Assembly (NCBI GenBank): GCA_013330055.1
Contig: DUJB01000078.1
Location: forward strand, 1 to 6,867
Length of the DNA: 6,867 bases
Origin: Nitrosopumilaceae archaeon
GTDB lineage: Archaea > Thermoproteota > Nitrososphaeria > Nitrososphaerales > Nitrosopumilaceae
Direction: 5' to 3'
Shown: positions 1 through 5,820 of the stretch, in pieces
Numbering within the stretch: the first letter of the stretch is position 1
How the letters are laid out: each line of letters starts with the position of its first letter
The notes under the pieces: generated by a model
Database searches by the model: none
What the model was told of the DNA's origin: nothing
The model's input: the letters and a program-made list of their open reading frames with translations, nothing else
Translations under genes and position numbers: made by a program

Positions 1-92
1 TATGCATTGAGCTTTGCAACCTGAACTGCATCATAAACATCTCTTTTCTATCCTCTGTCAGATTGATTTCAGGTTGCAAAGCTCAATGCATA
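1..92. repeat. Perfect 25-bp inverted repeat (arms 1-25 and 68-92, 42-nt spacer)
   Basis: Bases 1-25 are the exact reverse complement of bases 68-92; the match stops at 26/67. The right arm encodes FRLQSSMH plus one base in the frame of the downstream gene, inside a segment that looks conserved in that family. The left arm is the same DNA inverted and carries a TGA at 8-10 that closes the frame. A 25-bp perfect match cannot be chance. The simplest reading is a fold-back duplication that replaced the 5' part of the gene, either in the cell or as an amplification/assembly chimera at a contig end. A functional hairpin is possible but less likely, because only one arm fits a protein family. The repeat may continue left of the window. 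Confidence 0.95.
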
Positions 93-307
93 AAGATTAT
101 GATGACGAGTTTGGACCTGTGAGTCACACTATAACAGAAAGAGAAAACTCAATTTTTGTTTCAATACCAATTATTGCCTATACTGTCTTGGCTATAATGA
201 AAAAAACCATAGACATTACTGTAGCGATTAACAAAATTAAGGTAGCAATAAGAAATTTTGAGAACCATAACAAAGAATTGATTGTACAAAAGAGTGGTCA
301 GACTTGA
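14..307 (+). CDS. 5'-disrupted small protein, DUF6659-like (thaumarchaeal, Roadblock-like size)
   Basis: The frame is open from 11 to the TGA at 305-307. The nominal start is TTG at 14, inside the left arm of the inverted repeat, and the first ATG is at 86 (giving 73 residues). From about residue 20 the protein resembles a family of small Nitrososphaerota proteins that I know as DUF6659: a pattern like FRLQSSMHKDYDDEFGPV, then an ERE...SIPI strand and a final amphipathic stretch ending KIKVAIRNFEN. Family members are longer at the N terminus, with a region before the FRLQSSM equivalent that is absent here. The apparent similarity begins upstream of ATG 86, so 86 is probably not the native start; the original N-terminal half seems to have been replaced by the inverted repeat. 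No catalytic residues or membrane segments are evident, and the function is unknown. The family assignment is from memory. Confidence 0.55.
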   Translation: MQPELHHKHLFSILCQIDFRLQSSMHKDYDDEFGPVSHTITERENSIFVSIPIIAYTVLAIMKKTIDITVAINKIKVAIRNFENHNKELIVQKSGQT

Positions 308-510
308 ACGACTATGACATGAAATCAATTCGTTGCTGTAAATGTGACAAGTTCGTAGGAGAACTTGATTATGATGCAGTAGTTACACTTCCAAAATGTG
401 GACGTTGTGCTAACCCATTGCCAGAAGGCGATGATAAAGTCATGTATATAGTAAACAAATTCAACAAAAATCCACAAAGTTTAACGACACCGTTGATTAC
501 CACAGCGTAG
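304..510 (+). CDS. Small Zn-ribbon-like protein (68 aa)
   Basis: A 68-residue protein with two CxxC knuckles, C11-x2-C14 and C32-x2-C35, the layout of a minimal zinc ribbon; an extra Cys sits at 12. Residues 36-41 (ANPLPE) follow the second knuckle, and the tail from about residue 50 is low in features and probably flexible. The TTG at 304 overlaps the stop of the preceding gene as TTGA, the same arrangement used by gatA/gatB in this window. ATG at 319 would give 63 residues and keep both knuckles; neither start has a clear Shine-Dalgarno. The spacing suggests co-transcription with the neighbours. A nucleic-acid-binding or protein-binding adaptor role is typical of such ribbons but is inference here. 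No specific family recognised. Confidence 0.7.
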   Translation: MNDYDMKSIRCCKCDKFVGELDYDAVVTLPKCGRCANPLPEGDDKVMYIVNKFNKNPQSLTTPLITTA

Positions 511-518
511 TTCTATCA

Positions 519-683
519 ATGAATCAAAGATCAAGCAATCAAGAAGACTTTTTGATAGCAAAACAATGTACAAAATGCCACAAAAATGTACTTATCAGGA
601 AAGAAGAACACACCTGCGAAACATGCAAGAAAGTTTTAATTCAGATTGAAATGCCGCTCTTGCTTGGTAAATCCAAAGTTTAA
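519..683 (+). CDS. Micro Zn-ribbon protein (54 aa)
   Basis: ATG at 519 to TAA at 681-683 gives 54 residues. It carries C17-T-K-C20 and C33-E-T-C36, a second two-knuckle zinc ribbon directly downstream of the first (8 bp after its stop). The N-terminal 16 residues are polar (MNQRSSNQED...) and the C-terminal stretch VLIQIEMPLLLGKSKV could form a short strand. The frame is open upstream to a TAA at 435-437, but has no ATG, GTG or TTG before 519, which fixes the start. No Shine-Dalgarno is visible. The four ordered cysteines in so short a frame make it unlikely to be noise. It may have arisen by duplication of the neighbouring ribbon gene, but sequence similarity beyond the cysteines is low. Function unknown. 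Confidence 0.65.
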   Translation: MNQRSSNQEDFLIAKQCTKCHKNVLIRKEEHTCETCKKVLIQIEMPLLLGKSKV

Positions 684-792
684 CGCCAGTGATGTTCGGA
701 ATTTGGATCACTTTATGCAAAATTAAAAAAGAGCAATCAGTCCGCAACATAAATTAACACTAACTAGACCAGATTTGATAAAAGGTTAGATT
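684..792 (+). promoter_or_regulatory. Probable aspS-gatCAB promoter region
   Basis: This AT-rich gap of 109 bp is the longest non-coding stretch on the + strand. CATAAATTAA at 748-757 is a plausible archaeal TATA element; with the usual spacing of about 26 bp, transcription would begin near 778-780, leaving a leader of about 13-15 nt. AGGT at 783-786 lies 6 nt before the aspS ATG and is a partial match to the archaeal Shine-Dalgarno GGAGGTGA. A second AT-rich block (712-730) could be an alternative. No operator repeat is evident. The TATA call is by eye. Confidence 0.4.
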
Positions 793-2103
793 ATGGATAC
801 AGAACTTGGAAGTTGGCGCAGAAGCATTTACTCAAACCAGATTGATCCCTCAATGGATGGAAAAGAAGTAATTATCATGGGGTGGGTTTCAAGCGTCAGA
901 GATCATGGAAATCTAGTCTTTATGATGTTAAATGACAAAGAAGGAGAGATCCAGATCACAGCAAAAGCAGGCTCGTGTCCTGATGAAATAAAACAAGCAA
1001 TAACAAAATTAAAAGAACAGTCCAGTATCGGAATAAAAGGAATAATCAAGCCATCTCCAAAAGCACCACATGGCGCAGAAATCATTCCAAAAGAGATGCG
1101 AATCTTTTCACATGTAGAAAAAATAGCACCATTTACATCACAAACAAAAGTTGTTCCAAACATTGACACTAGACTCGAGTTAAGAGCGGTTGATTTGCGA
1201 CGAAGTGTCTTGCAACATGTCTTCAAGATACGCAGTCTAGTTCTAAAATCGATTCGAGATTACTTGTATGAAAAAGAGTTTGTTGAGGTAAACACTCCAA
1301 AAATGATTGCTACTGCAACAGAAGGAGGCGCTGCACTGTTTCCAATATTTTACTATAACAAGGAAGCCTTTCTTGCACAAAGCCCCCAGCTTTACAAAGA
1401 ACAGCTTACCATGAGTTTTGAAAAAGTATTTGAAATTGCACCAATCTTTAGAGCAGAACCATCTAGAACAAACAGGCATTTGTCTGAAGCGATATCAATA
1501 GACTTGGAAGAGGCATTTTCAGACTATAATGATATCATGAAACACATTGAAAATATAATCAAAAGATCAACTAAGGCAGTAAAAGAATATCATTCAAAAT
1601 CAAATTCTGGTATAGAAATGAACATTCCTGAAATTCCAGAATCAATTCCACAGTATACTTATTCTGATTTAGTCGATAAGATGCAAAAAGCTGGTGCCAA
1701 GACAGAGTGGGGGGATGATCTTTATCCATTAAATCTAAAGAAAATCAACCTGACTGGATTTTATTTCATAAAGGATTGGCCCTTGAGTCCAAAGCCATTT
1801 TATGTAAAAGCAAAGAAAGATGATCAAAAAATGTCTGAATCATTTGATCTTATGTTTGGAGACCTGGAACTATCATCAGGTAGCACAAGAATTGAAAAAA
1901 GGGACGAACTTGAGGAGAGAATGAAAAATAAAGGATTCAAGATTGATGCGTTTGACTATCATCTTAAAGTGTTTGATTATGGTGTCCCACCTCACGCTGG
2001 ATGTGGAATAGGTCTTGAACGACTAATGATGGCTCTAACAGGCACAGAAAACATCAGGGATGTAACATTTTATCCAAGAGACGTAGATAGGCTAACTCCG
2101 TAG
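793..2103 (+). CDS. aspS: Aspartyl-tRNA synthetase, archaeal type, probably non-discriminating (Asp/Asn)
   Basis: A cytoplasmic class IIb synthetase of 436 residues that activates Asp with ATP and transfers it to tRNA. The length suits the archaeal/eukaryotic type, which lacks the bacterial GAD insertion. Residues about 24-105 form the OB-fold anticodon-binding domain (GWVSSVRDHGN). The catalytic core includes the motif 1 area (EVNTPK, 165-170), TATEGGAALFP (174-184), the aspartate-pocket loop QSPQLYKEQL (196-205), motif 2 with FRAE at 219-222 and H229, SSGSTR at 361-366, and motif 3 GCGIGLER at 403-410 with the ATP-binding R410. By recalled alignment with Thermococcus AspRS, P92 lies where discriminating enzymes have Lys and non-discriminating ones Pro; S33 replaces the Trp/His position. 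With gatCAB next door, mischarging of tRNA(Asn) is the likely role. The gene ends in RLTP, typical of this enzyme. Confidence 0.96.
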   Translation: MDTELGSWRRSIYSNQIDPSMDGKEVIIMGWVSSVRDHGNLVFMMLNDKEGEIQITAKAGSCPDEIKQAITKLKEQSSIGIKGIIKPSPKAPHGAEIIPKEMRIFSHVEKIAPFTSQTKVVPNIDTRLELRAVDLRRSVLQHVFKIRSLVLKSIRDYLYEKEFVEVNTPKMIATATEGGAALFPIFYYNKEAFLAQSPQLYKEQLTMSFEKVFEIAPIFRAEPSRTNRHLSEAISIDLEEAFSDYNDIMKHIENIIKRSTKAVKEYHSKSNSGIEMNIPEIPESIPQYTYSDLVDKMQKAGAKTEWGDDLYPLNLKKINLTGFYFIKDWPLSPKPFYVKAKKDDQKMSESFDLMFGDLELSSGSTRIEKRDELEERMKNKGFKIDAFDYHLKVFDYGVPPHAGCGIGLERLMMALTGTENIRDVTFYPRDVDRLTP

Positions 2104-2108
2104 GAGAG
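2103..2108 (+). promoter_or_regulatory. gatC Shine-Dalgarno overlapping the aspS stop
   Basis: GGAGAG begins on the last base of the aspS TAG (2101-2103), and its GGAG core ends 5 nt before the gatC ATG at 2112. It matches the core of the archaeal anti-Shine-Dalgarno complement, supports this start, and implies translation of gatC as the second gene of the message. Confidence 0.65.
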
Positions 2109-2111
2109 AAA

Positions 2112-2378
2112 ATGGTAAAAAGAGAAGAAATTGTACATGCTGCAAACCTCATAAAGATTGATCTGAAAGATCATGAAAAATACATCGAGCAAGTAGAAAA
2201 AATTCTTAATTATTTTGATATTCTGGATAATGCCAGCGCTGAATCTGAATCCTTTGTAACACAAGAGATGTCTCTTGATAAACTAAGAGATGACAAGTAT
2301 GTACCATTTGATGAAAAACTAATAACTCAATTAAAAAACTACAAAGGAACTTTTGTTAAAGCACCAAAGATGATCTAA
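2112..2378 (+). CDS. gatC: Asp-tRNA(Asn)/Glu-tRNA(Gln) amidotransferase subunit C
   Basis: An 88-residue protein of usual GatC length. GatC has no active site; in the known heterotrimers it wraps as a belt around GatA and GatB and stabilises them. The family pattern is visible: an N-terminal helix (residues about 4-17, with the ANLIKIDL core), a second helix with EQVEKILNYFDILDN (26-40), LRDDKYV at 58-64, and the extended C-terminal FVKAP motif near 81-85. The start is supported by a GGAG 5 nt upstream. The gene lies 8 bp after aspS and 1 bp before gatA, so all four genes are almost certainly one transcript. GatC is weakly conserved in sequence, but position and motifs make the call firm. Confidence 0.92.
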   Translation: MVKREEIVHAANLIKIDLKDHEKYIEQVEKILNYFDILDNASAESESFVTQEMSLDKLRDDKYVPFDEKLITQLKNYKGTFVKAPKMI

Positions 2379-2379
2379 A

Positions 2380-3825
2380 ATGAATCTTGGAATAACTGCA
2401 ACTCAATATCTTGAACAGATAAAAAATGGTAGCCTAACTGTCGAAGAGTTTATTTCAAAAACCATGGAGAGAATAAATAAAGTAGAGCCCAGTATTCATG
2501 CATACATTTCTTTAAACAACGACGCCATATCACAAGCTAAACAGATAGACAAGAAACTGAAGGCAAAGGAAAATGTCGGTTCATGCCTTGGAATGCCAAT
2601 ATCGATCAAAGACAACATTTGCACAAAAGGAATGAAAACAACCTGTGCGTCAAAAATGCTCGAAAACTTTGTAGCGCCCTATGACGCCACTGTTATATCT
2701 AATCTAAAATCACAAGATGCAATAATCATCGGGAAAACAAATCTTGACGAATTTGCCATGGGGATATCTACTGAATTTAGCTATTTTGGGCCAAGTAGAA
2801 ATCCATGGAATACTGATTATGTACCAGGCGGTTCATCAGGAGGTAGTGCAGTCTCAGTTAGCGCGTTAGAATGTATTGCATCACTTGGTTCAGATACAGG
2901 AGGCTCTGTGAGGAATCCTGCCAGTTTCTGCTCAGTAGTTGGGTTAAAGCCCACATATGGACTTGTAAGCAGATATGGTCTTATCTCATATGCAAACAGC
3001 ATCGAACAAGTAGGTCCCATGGCCCGAACCGTAGAAGATACAGCTTTTATTTTGAATATTATTTCAGGAATTGATCAACATGACAATACAACAATTGATA
3101 AAGGAAAAGTAGATTACACAAAAGAACTTGATGTCGGTGTAGAAGGAAAACGAATTGGCATAATTTCAGAAATGATTGGCGAAGGAGTTGACAAACAAGT
3201 TGCAGCTGCTACAAGTAAAGCAATATCAAAACTACAAACTCTTGGTGCAGAATGTAATGAGGTTTCACTTGATTCTGTAAAGTTTTCTGTTGCGACATAC
3301 TATACCATTGCTGCTACCGAAGCCGGAAGTAACCTTGCAAGATATGACAACATTAGATATGGCTTTGATTTTGATGTAGAAGGATACGAATTTAACGCAT
3401 ACATTTCAAAAGCAAGAAAAAACTTTGGTCCTGAAGTTACAAGAAGAATGATTCTAGGATCCTTTGTACCATCAGCTGGATATGTAGGAAAATATTTTCT
3501 CAAGGCACTAAAAGTAAGAAGCAAAATAAAATCTGAAATAGAACAAGCTTTTAAAAAATTCGATCTTCTTATTGCACCAACATCTCCAGTATTGCCATTT
3601 AAAATAGGAGAAAAAGTTGATGATCCTCTATCTCTTTATCTTCTTGATATCAATACCATAGTAGCAAATCTTTCCGGAATTCCCGCAATATCTATTCCAT
3701 ATGAAATGACAAATGGGCTTCCAATCGGGATACAGTTTTTTGCAAATTCAATGCAAGAAAAAACATTGTTACAGGCAGCATATGCACTGGAAAAGACAAC
3801 CAACCTTCCAGGAGTACCAATTTGA
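2380..3825 (+). CDS. gatA: Asp-tRNA(Asn)/Glu-tRNA(Gln) amidotransferase subunit A (amidase)
   Basis: The glutaminase/amidase subunit of GatCAB: it hydrolyses glutamine (or asparagine) and passes ammonia through a channel to GatB. The 481 residues match the family length. The amidase-signature triad is complete: K77 in SIKDN, the cis-Ser S152 in the glycine/serine-rich PGGSSGGSA loop (149-157), and the nucleophile S176 in GSDTGGSVR (170-178). VGLKPTYGLVSRYGL (187-201), a further family hallmark, and the C-terminal NLSGIPAISIP and GLPIGIQ blocks are intact. The ATG lies 1 bp after the gatC stop. There is no strong Shine-Dalgarno, so translation is probably coupled to gatC. The 3' end overlaps gatB by 4 bp. 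No sign of truncation or missing catalytic residues. Confidence 0.97.
   Translation: MNLGITATQYLEQIKNGSLTVEEFISKTMERINKVEPSIHAYISLNNDAISQAKQIDKKLKAKENVGSCLGMPISIKDNICTKGMKTTCASKMLENFVAPYDATVISNLKSQDAIIIGKTNLDEFAMGISTEFSYFGPSRNPWNTDYVPGGSSGGSAVSVSALECIASLGSDTGGSVRNPASFCSVVGLKPTYGLVSRYGLISYANSIEQVGPMARTVEDTAFILNIISGIDQHDNTTIDKGKVDYTKELDVGVEGKRIGIISEMIGEGVDKQVAAATSKAISKLQTLGAECNEVSLDSVKFSVATYYTIAATEAGSNLARYDNIRYGFDFDVEGYEFNAYISKARKNFGPEVTRRMILGSFVPSAGYVGKYFLKALKVRSKIKSEIEQAFKKFDLLIAPTSPVLPFKIGEKVDDPLSLYLLDINTIVANLSGIPAISIPYEMTNGLPIGIQFFANSMQEKTLLQAAYALEKTTNLPGVPI
3811..3814 (+). promoter_or_regulatory. gatB Shine-Dalgarno inside the end of gatA
   Basis: GGAG lies 7 nt before the TTG at 3822 and within the last codons of gatA. 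It is the main support for the TTG start of gatB, which overlaps the gatA TGA as TTGA and would allow re-initiation by ribosomes finishing gatA. Confidence 0.6.
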
Positions 3826-5231
3826 CAAAAATAGGCCTTGAAATTCATTGTCAATTGACAAAGCTTGAAAGCAAGCTCTTTTGTTCATGCAAGGCAGACT
3901 ATAGAAGTCTAGACATTAACACAAACATATGCCCAGTTTGCATTGGGTTGCCTGGTTCTCTTCCTCTACTTAACAAAAATGCTGTTGAAAAAGCAGCAAT
4001 GATTTCAATAGCACTAGGATGTAAAACTCCACCAAAAATTGCATTCTTTAGAAAAAATTACTTTTATCCTGACTTGCCAAAAAATTTCCAGATAACCCAG
4101 TACAACGCATATGGCCCAACAAGCATTGGCAGCGATGGCAAAGTTCTAATCGAAGACAAAGAAATCAGAGTTAGACGAATCCAGCTAGAAGAAGATCCCG
4201 GAAGACTAGTTTATGAAGGAACTTCTGAGAAAACTCTACTCACATTAATTGATTATAATCGAGCTGGAACACCGCTTGTAGAAATTGTTACAGAGCCTGA
4301 CTTTGAAACACCAAAACAGGTGAGATTATTTCTAAATGTTCTTGCTGACCTTGTTGAAAACCTTGGTGTCTCTGATCCCTCACTTGAAGGTGCATTAAGA
4401 GTAGATGGAAACATTTCCATCGATAAAGGAAACAGAGTGGAAATAAAAAACGTAGGATCGTTTAAAGATATTGAAAAGGCGTTACATTTTGAAATAACAC
4501 GACAACAAAGTCTTGCTGAACGAGGAATCCCAATTCCTGCAGAAACACGTCACTGGGATGAGGCACGAAAAATTACAGTATCTGCAAGGTCAAAAGAGGA
4601 AGAACAGGACTATCGTTATTTTCTTGAAGCAGACATTCCATGGGTGCTGATAGACTCTTCAGTTATTGACAAATTAAAAAAGAACATGCCAGAAAGCATA
4701 TATTCAAAAAAAGAAAGATACATCAAAAAGTATGGGATTCCTTTACAGGTAGCAGAAGTACTCTCTTCTGACAAGTTTTATTCTGATTTATTTGAACAAG
4801 CTCACAATGAAAAAAATGCAAAAGAAATTGCAAATATCATAACAACAGATCTGAAAGGATTTGCAGATACTAAAGAGCAAAGAGAACAACTAAAACTCAC
4901 ACCAAAGCATCTCGCTGATTTGGCTGATGCAATAATGAACAATATCATAACAAGAAACTCTGGCAAACTTGCGTTGCAAGAAATTGTAAAAAGTGGGAAA
5001 CCTCTATCAGAAATTATTTCTAGTCTTGATCTTGGGCACGTTGATGACAAATCGTCACTATCAAAAATAATTGATGACGTTTTTAGTGAGGAAGAAAAAG
5101 CAGTCTCTGAGGCAAAACTTAATCCTGATACAATAAACTATCTTGTAGGCAAGGTCATGAGAAAGACAAAAGGCAAAGCAGACCCTGCTTTAACATTAGA
5201 TATTATCAAGAAAAAACTAGATTCCAAGTAA
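3822..5231 (+). CDS. gatB: Asp-tRNA(Asn)/Glu-tRNA(Gln) amidotransferase subunit B
   Basis: The tRNA-binding, ATP-dependent subunit that phosphorylates the misacylated aspartyl (or glutamyl) group and amidates it with ammonia from GatA. The 469 residues are near the family norm. Visible landmarks are IGLEIHCQL at 4-12 (E7, H9), a zinc knuckle of C21-x-C23 and C37-x2-C40, YPDLPKNFQITQY (82-94), LEEDPGR (122-128), the signature DYNRAGTPLVEIV (144-156), LRVDGN (192-197) and VEIKNVGSF (206-214). Residues about 300-469 are the helical tail that contacts tRNA in known structures. Q121 stands where I recall His in many GatBs (HLEED); this may be lineage variation. The start is a TTG preceded by GGAG, and the protein begins at the usual distance before the GLE motif. 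The last 15 bp overlap the convergent PPOX-like gene. Confidence 0.96.
   Translation: MTKIGLEIHCQLTKLESKLFCSCKADYRSLDINTNICPVCIGLPGSLPLLNKNAVEKAAMISIALGCKTPPKIAFFRKNYFYPDLPKNFQITQYNAYGPTSIGSDGKVLIEDKEIRVRRIQLEEDPGRLVYEGTSEKTLLTLIDYNRAGTPLVEIVTEPDFETPKQVRLFLNVLADLVENLGVSDPSLEGALRVDGNISIDKGNRVEIKNVGSFKDIEKALHFEITRQQSLAERGIPIPAETRHWDEARKITVSARSKEEEQDYRYFLEADIPWVLIDSSVIDKLKKNMPESIYSKKERYIKKYGIPLQVAEVLSSDKFYSDLFEQAHNEKNAKEIANIITTDLKGFADTKEQREQLKLTPKHLADLADAIMNNIITRNSGKLALQEIVKSGKPLSEIISSLDLGHVDDKSSLSKIIDDVFSEEEKAVSEAKLNPDTINYLVGKVMRKTKGKADPALTLDIIKKKLDSK
5211..5216 (-). terminator. U6 tract directly after the PPOX-like stop
   Basis: On the minus strand the TAG at 5219-5217 is followed immediately by six T residues (5216-5211). 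Archaeal RNA polymerase stops readily at U-rich runs without a hairpin, so this is a plausible end signal for the minus-strand transcript. It lies inside gatB, where the same bases encode Lys codons, so it could also be incidental. Confidence 0.35.
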
Positions 5232-5696
5232 CGAGACAGTCTCGCCATCAGTATCTAAAACAATTGCTCTGCCTGAGTATTCTTCTGGGTCCAATGAATA
5301 GATTGCTTTTGGCTTGAACACTATGACATCAGGTGATTTGTCAACATTTAATCTCTCAAAAACTTTGGATGATGTCTTTCCAGTCACTGAACGTGTTATT
5401 ATATCAATTAGTTTTTCTTTTTCTTTTTGATCCTCAATAAAAGAAACTTTGCCTTTCATTTGAAATCCCTTTAATTTCATTTTGTCAAAAACTGCTATGC
5501 TTACCCACGGTAAAGATTTGAAATTGATATGTGATTTGTGTTTGAAAAAATCAAGCCAAAATATAGAGTCATCAGAAAAGTAAAAGGCGGTCCTTGGTGA
5601 AATATTGGCAACACCGTTTAGGTCTACTGAACCTATGACAATGAATCTCTGTGTGCGTAACATCGCTTGAATTTCTTTTGTGATTGCGACCAACAA
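5217..5696 (-). CDS. Pyridoxamine 5'-phosphate oxidase-like split-barrel protein (FMN/F420-type)
   Basis: A soluble 159-residue protein with the layout of PPOX-like flavin-binding split barrels: an N-terminal helix (residues 2-14), a first strand FIVIGSVDLNGVANISPR (18-35, the 'atvd-dG-p-vSPr' pattern), a strand with IFWLDFFKHKSHINFK (45-60) whose Lys/His/Asn-rich part usually helps bind the cofactor phosphate, WVSIAVF (64-70), KGFQMKGKVSFIED (76-89), and a helix followed by a Pro-rich strand near 122-134. Relatives bind FMN, F420 or heme; the substrate here cannot be told. The TTG at 5694-5696 is preferred over the ATG at 5661-5663 because it keeps the N-terminal helix and sits about 24 bp from a TATA-like element. 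An adjacent TTG (5691-5693) is equally possible. The 3' end overlaps gatB by 15 bp. Confidence 0.8.
   Translation of the reverse strand: MLVAITKEIQAMLRTQRFIVIGSVDLNGVANISPRTAFYFSDDSIFWLDFFKHKSHINFKSLPWVSIAVFDKMKLKGFQMKGKVSFIEDQKEKEKLIDIITRSVTGKTSSKVFERLNVDKSPDVIVFKPKAIYSLDPEEYSGRAIVLDTDGETVSLLGI
5412..5428 (+). terminator. T5-C-T5-C-T5 run, candidate terminator for the aspS-gatCAB transcript
   Basis: On the + strand, about 180 bp beyond the gatB stop, three runs of five T are separated by single C. Tandem U tracts of this kind are typical of hairpin-independent archaeal termination. The same bases encode a KEKEK-like stretch of the PPOX-like protein on the minus strand, which could account for the composition by itself. 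If used, the operon message would carry a 3' UTR antisense to the PPOX-like gene. Confidence 0.3.
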
Positions 5697-5714
5697 ATCA
5701 TTTTGTTGTATTGA

Positions 5715-5724
5715 TTTAATTAAA
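5715..5724 (-). promoter_or_regulatory. TATA-like element of the PPOX-like gene
   Basis: The minus strand reads TTTAATTAAA at 5724-5715. Its centre is about 24 bp upstream of the TTG at 5696, so initiation would fall at or just after the start codon region, fitting a leaderless or nearly leaderless transcript. No Shine-Dalgarno is seen before the TTG, which agrees with that reading. The consensus match is by eye. Confidence 0.45.
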
Positions 5725-5790
5725 GTACCGGGTGATTATCTCCGATGAGAATTACTTGTGAACACAAAAACTCTCTTTAGTGTATTGGTC

Positions 5791-5804
5791 AAAATCAAAT
5801 AAAA
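5791..5804 (-). terminator. U-rich run downstream of the RHH gene
   Basis: Beginning about 17 bp after the stop of the ribbon-helix-helix gene, the minus strand reads T4, A, T3, GA, T4 (5803-5791), and a T5 follows near 5768-5764. Such U-rich stretches without hairpins are plausible archaeal terminators, but the surrounding DNA is AT-rich anyway. Confidence 0.3.
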
Positions 5805-5820
5805 GTTTGTAAATTATTCA

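Larger units (their letters stand above)
5697..5820. other. Intergenic gap between two minus-strand genes
   Basis: This AT-rich gap of 124 bp holds U-rich runs that could end the upstream RHH transcript and a TATA-like element serving the PPOX-like gene, both listed separately. I see no RNA gene, no further open frame and no clear repeat in it. Confidence 0.6.

Noticed and set aside
671..713. Competing short inverted repeats ATCCAAA/TTTGGAT (671-677, 702-708) and AGTGAT/ATCACT (688-693, 707-712) after the micro Zn-ribbon stop, suggestive of a terminator or attenuator.
   Set aside because: Stems are only 7 and 6 bp with loops of 24 and 13 nt, no T run follows, and repeats of this size are expected by chance in AT-rich DNA.
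903..1479. Open frames on the minus strand inside aspS (903-1226 and 1243-1479).
   Set aside because: They lie opposite conserved AspRS coding sequence, show no recognisable domain, and are rich in Cys/Phe/Ser as expected from the complement of AT-rich coding DNA.
2817..3524. Open frames overlapping gatA on both strands (for example 2871-3074 +, 2817-3020 -, 3300-3524 -).
   Set aside because: gatA is intact across the whole stretch with all catalytic motifs; the other frames have no family resemblance and no start signals.
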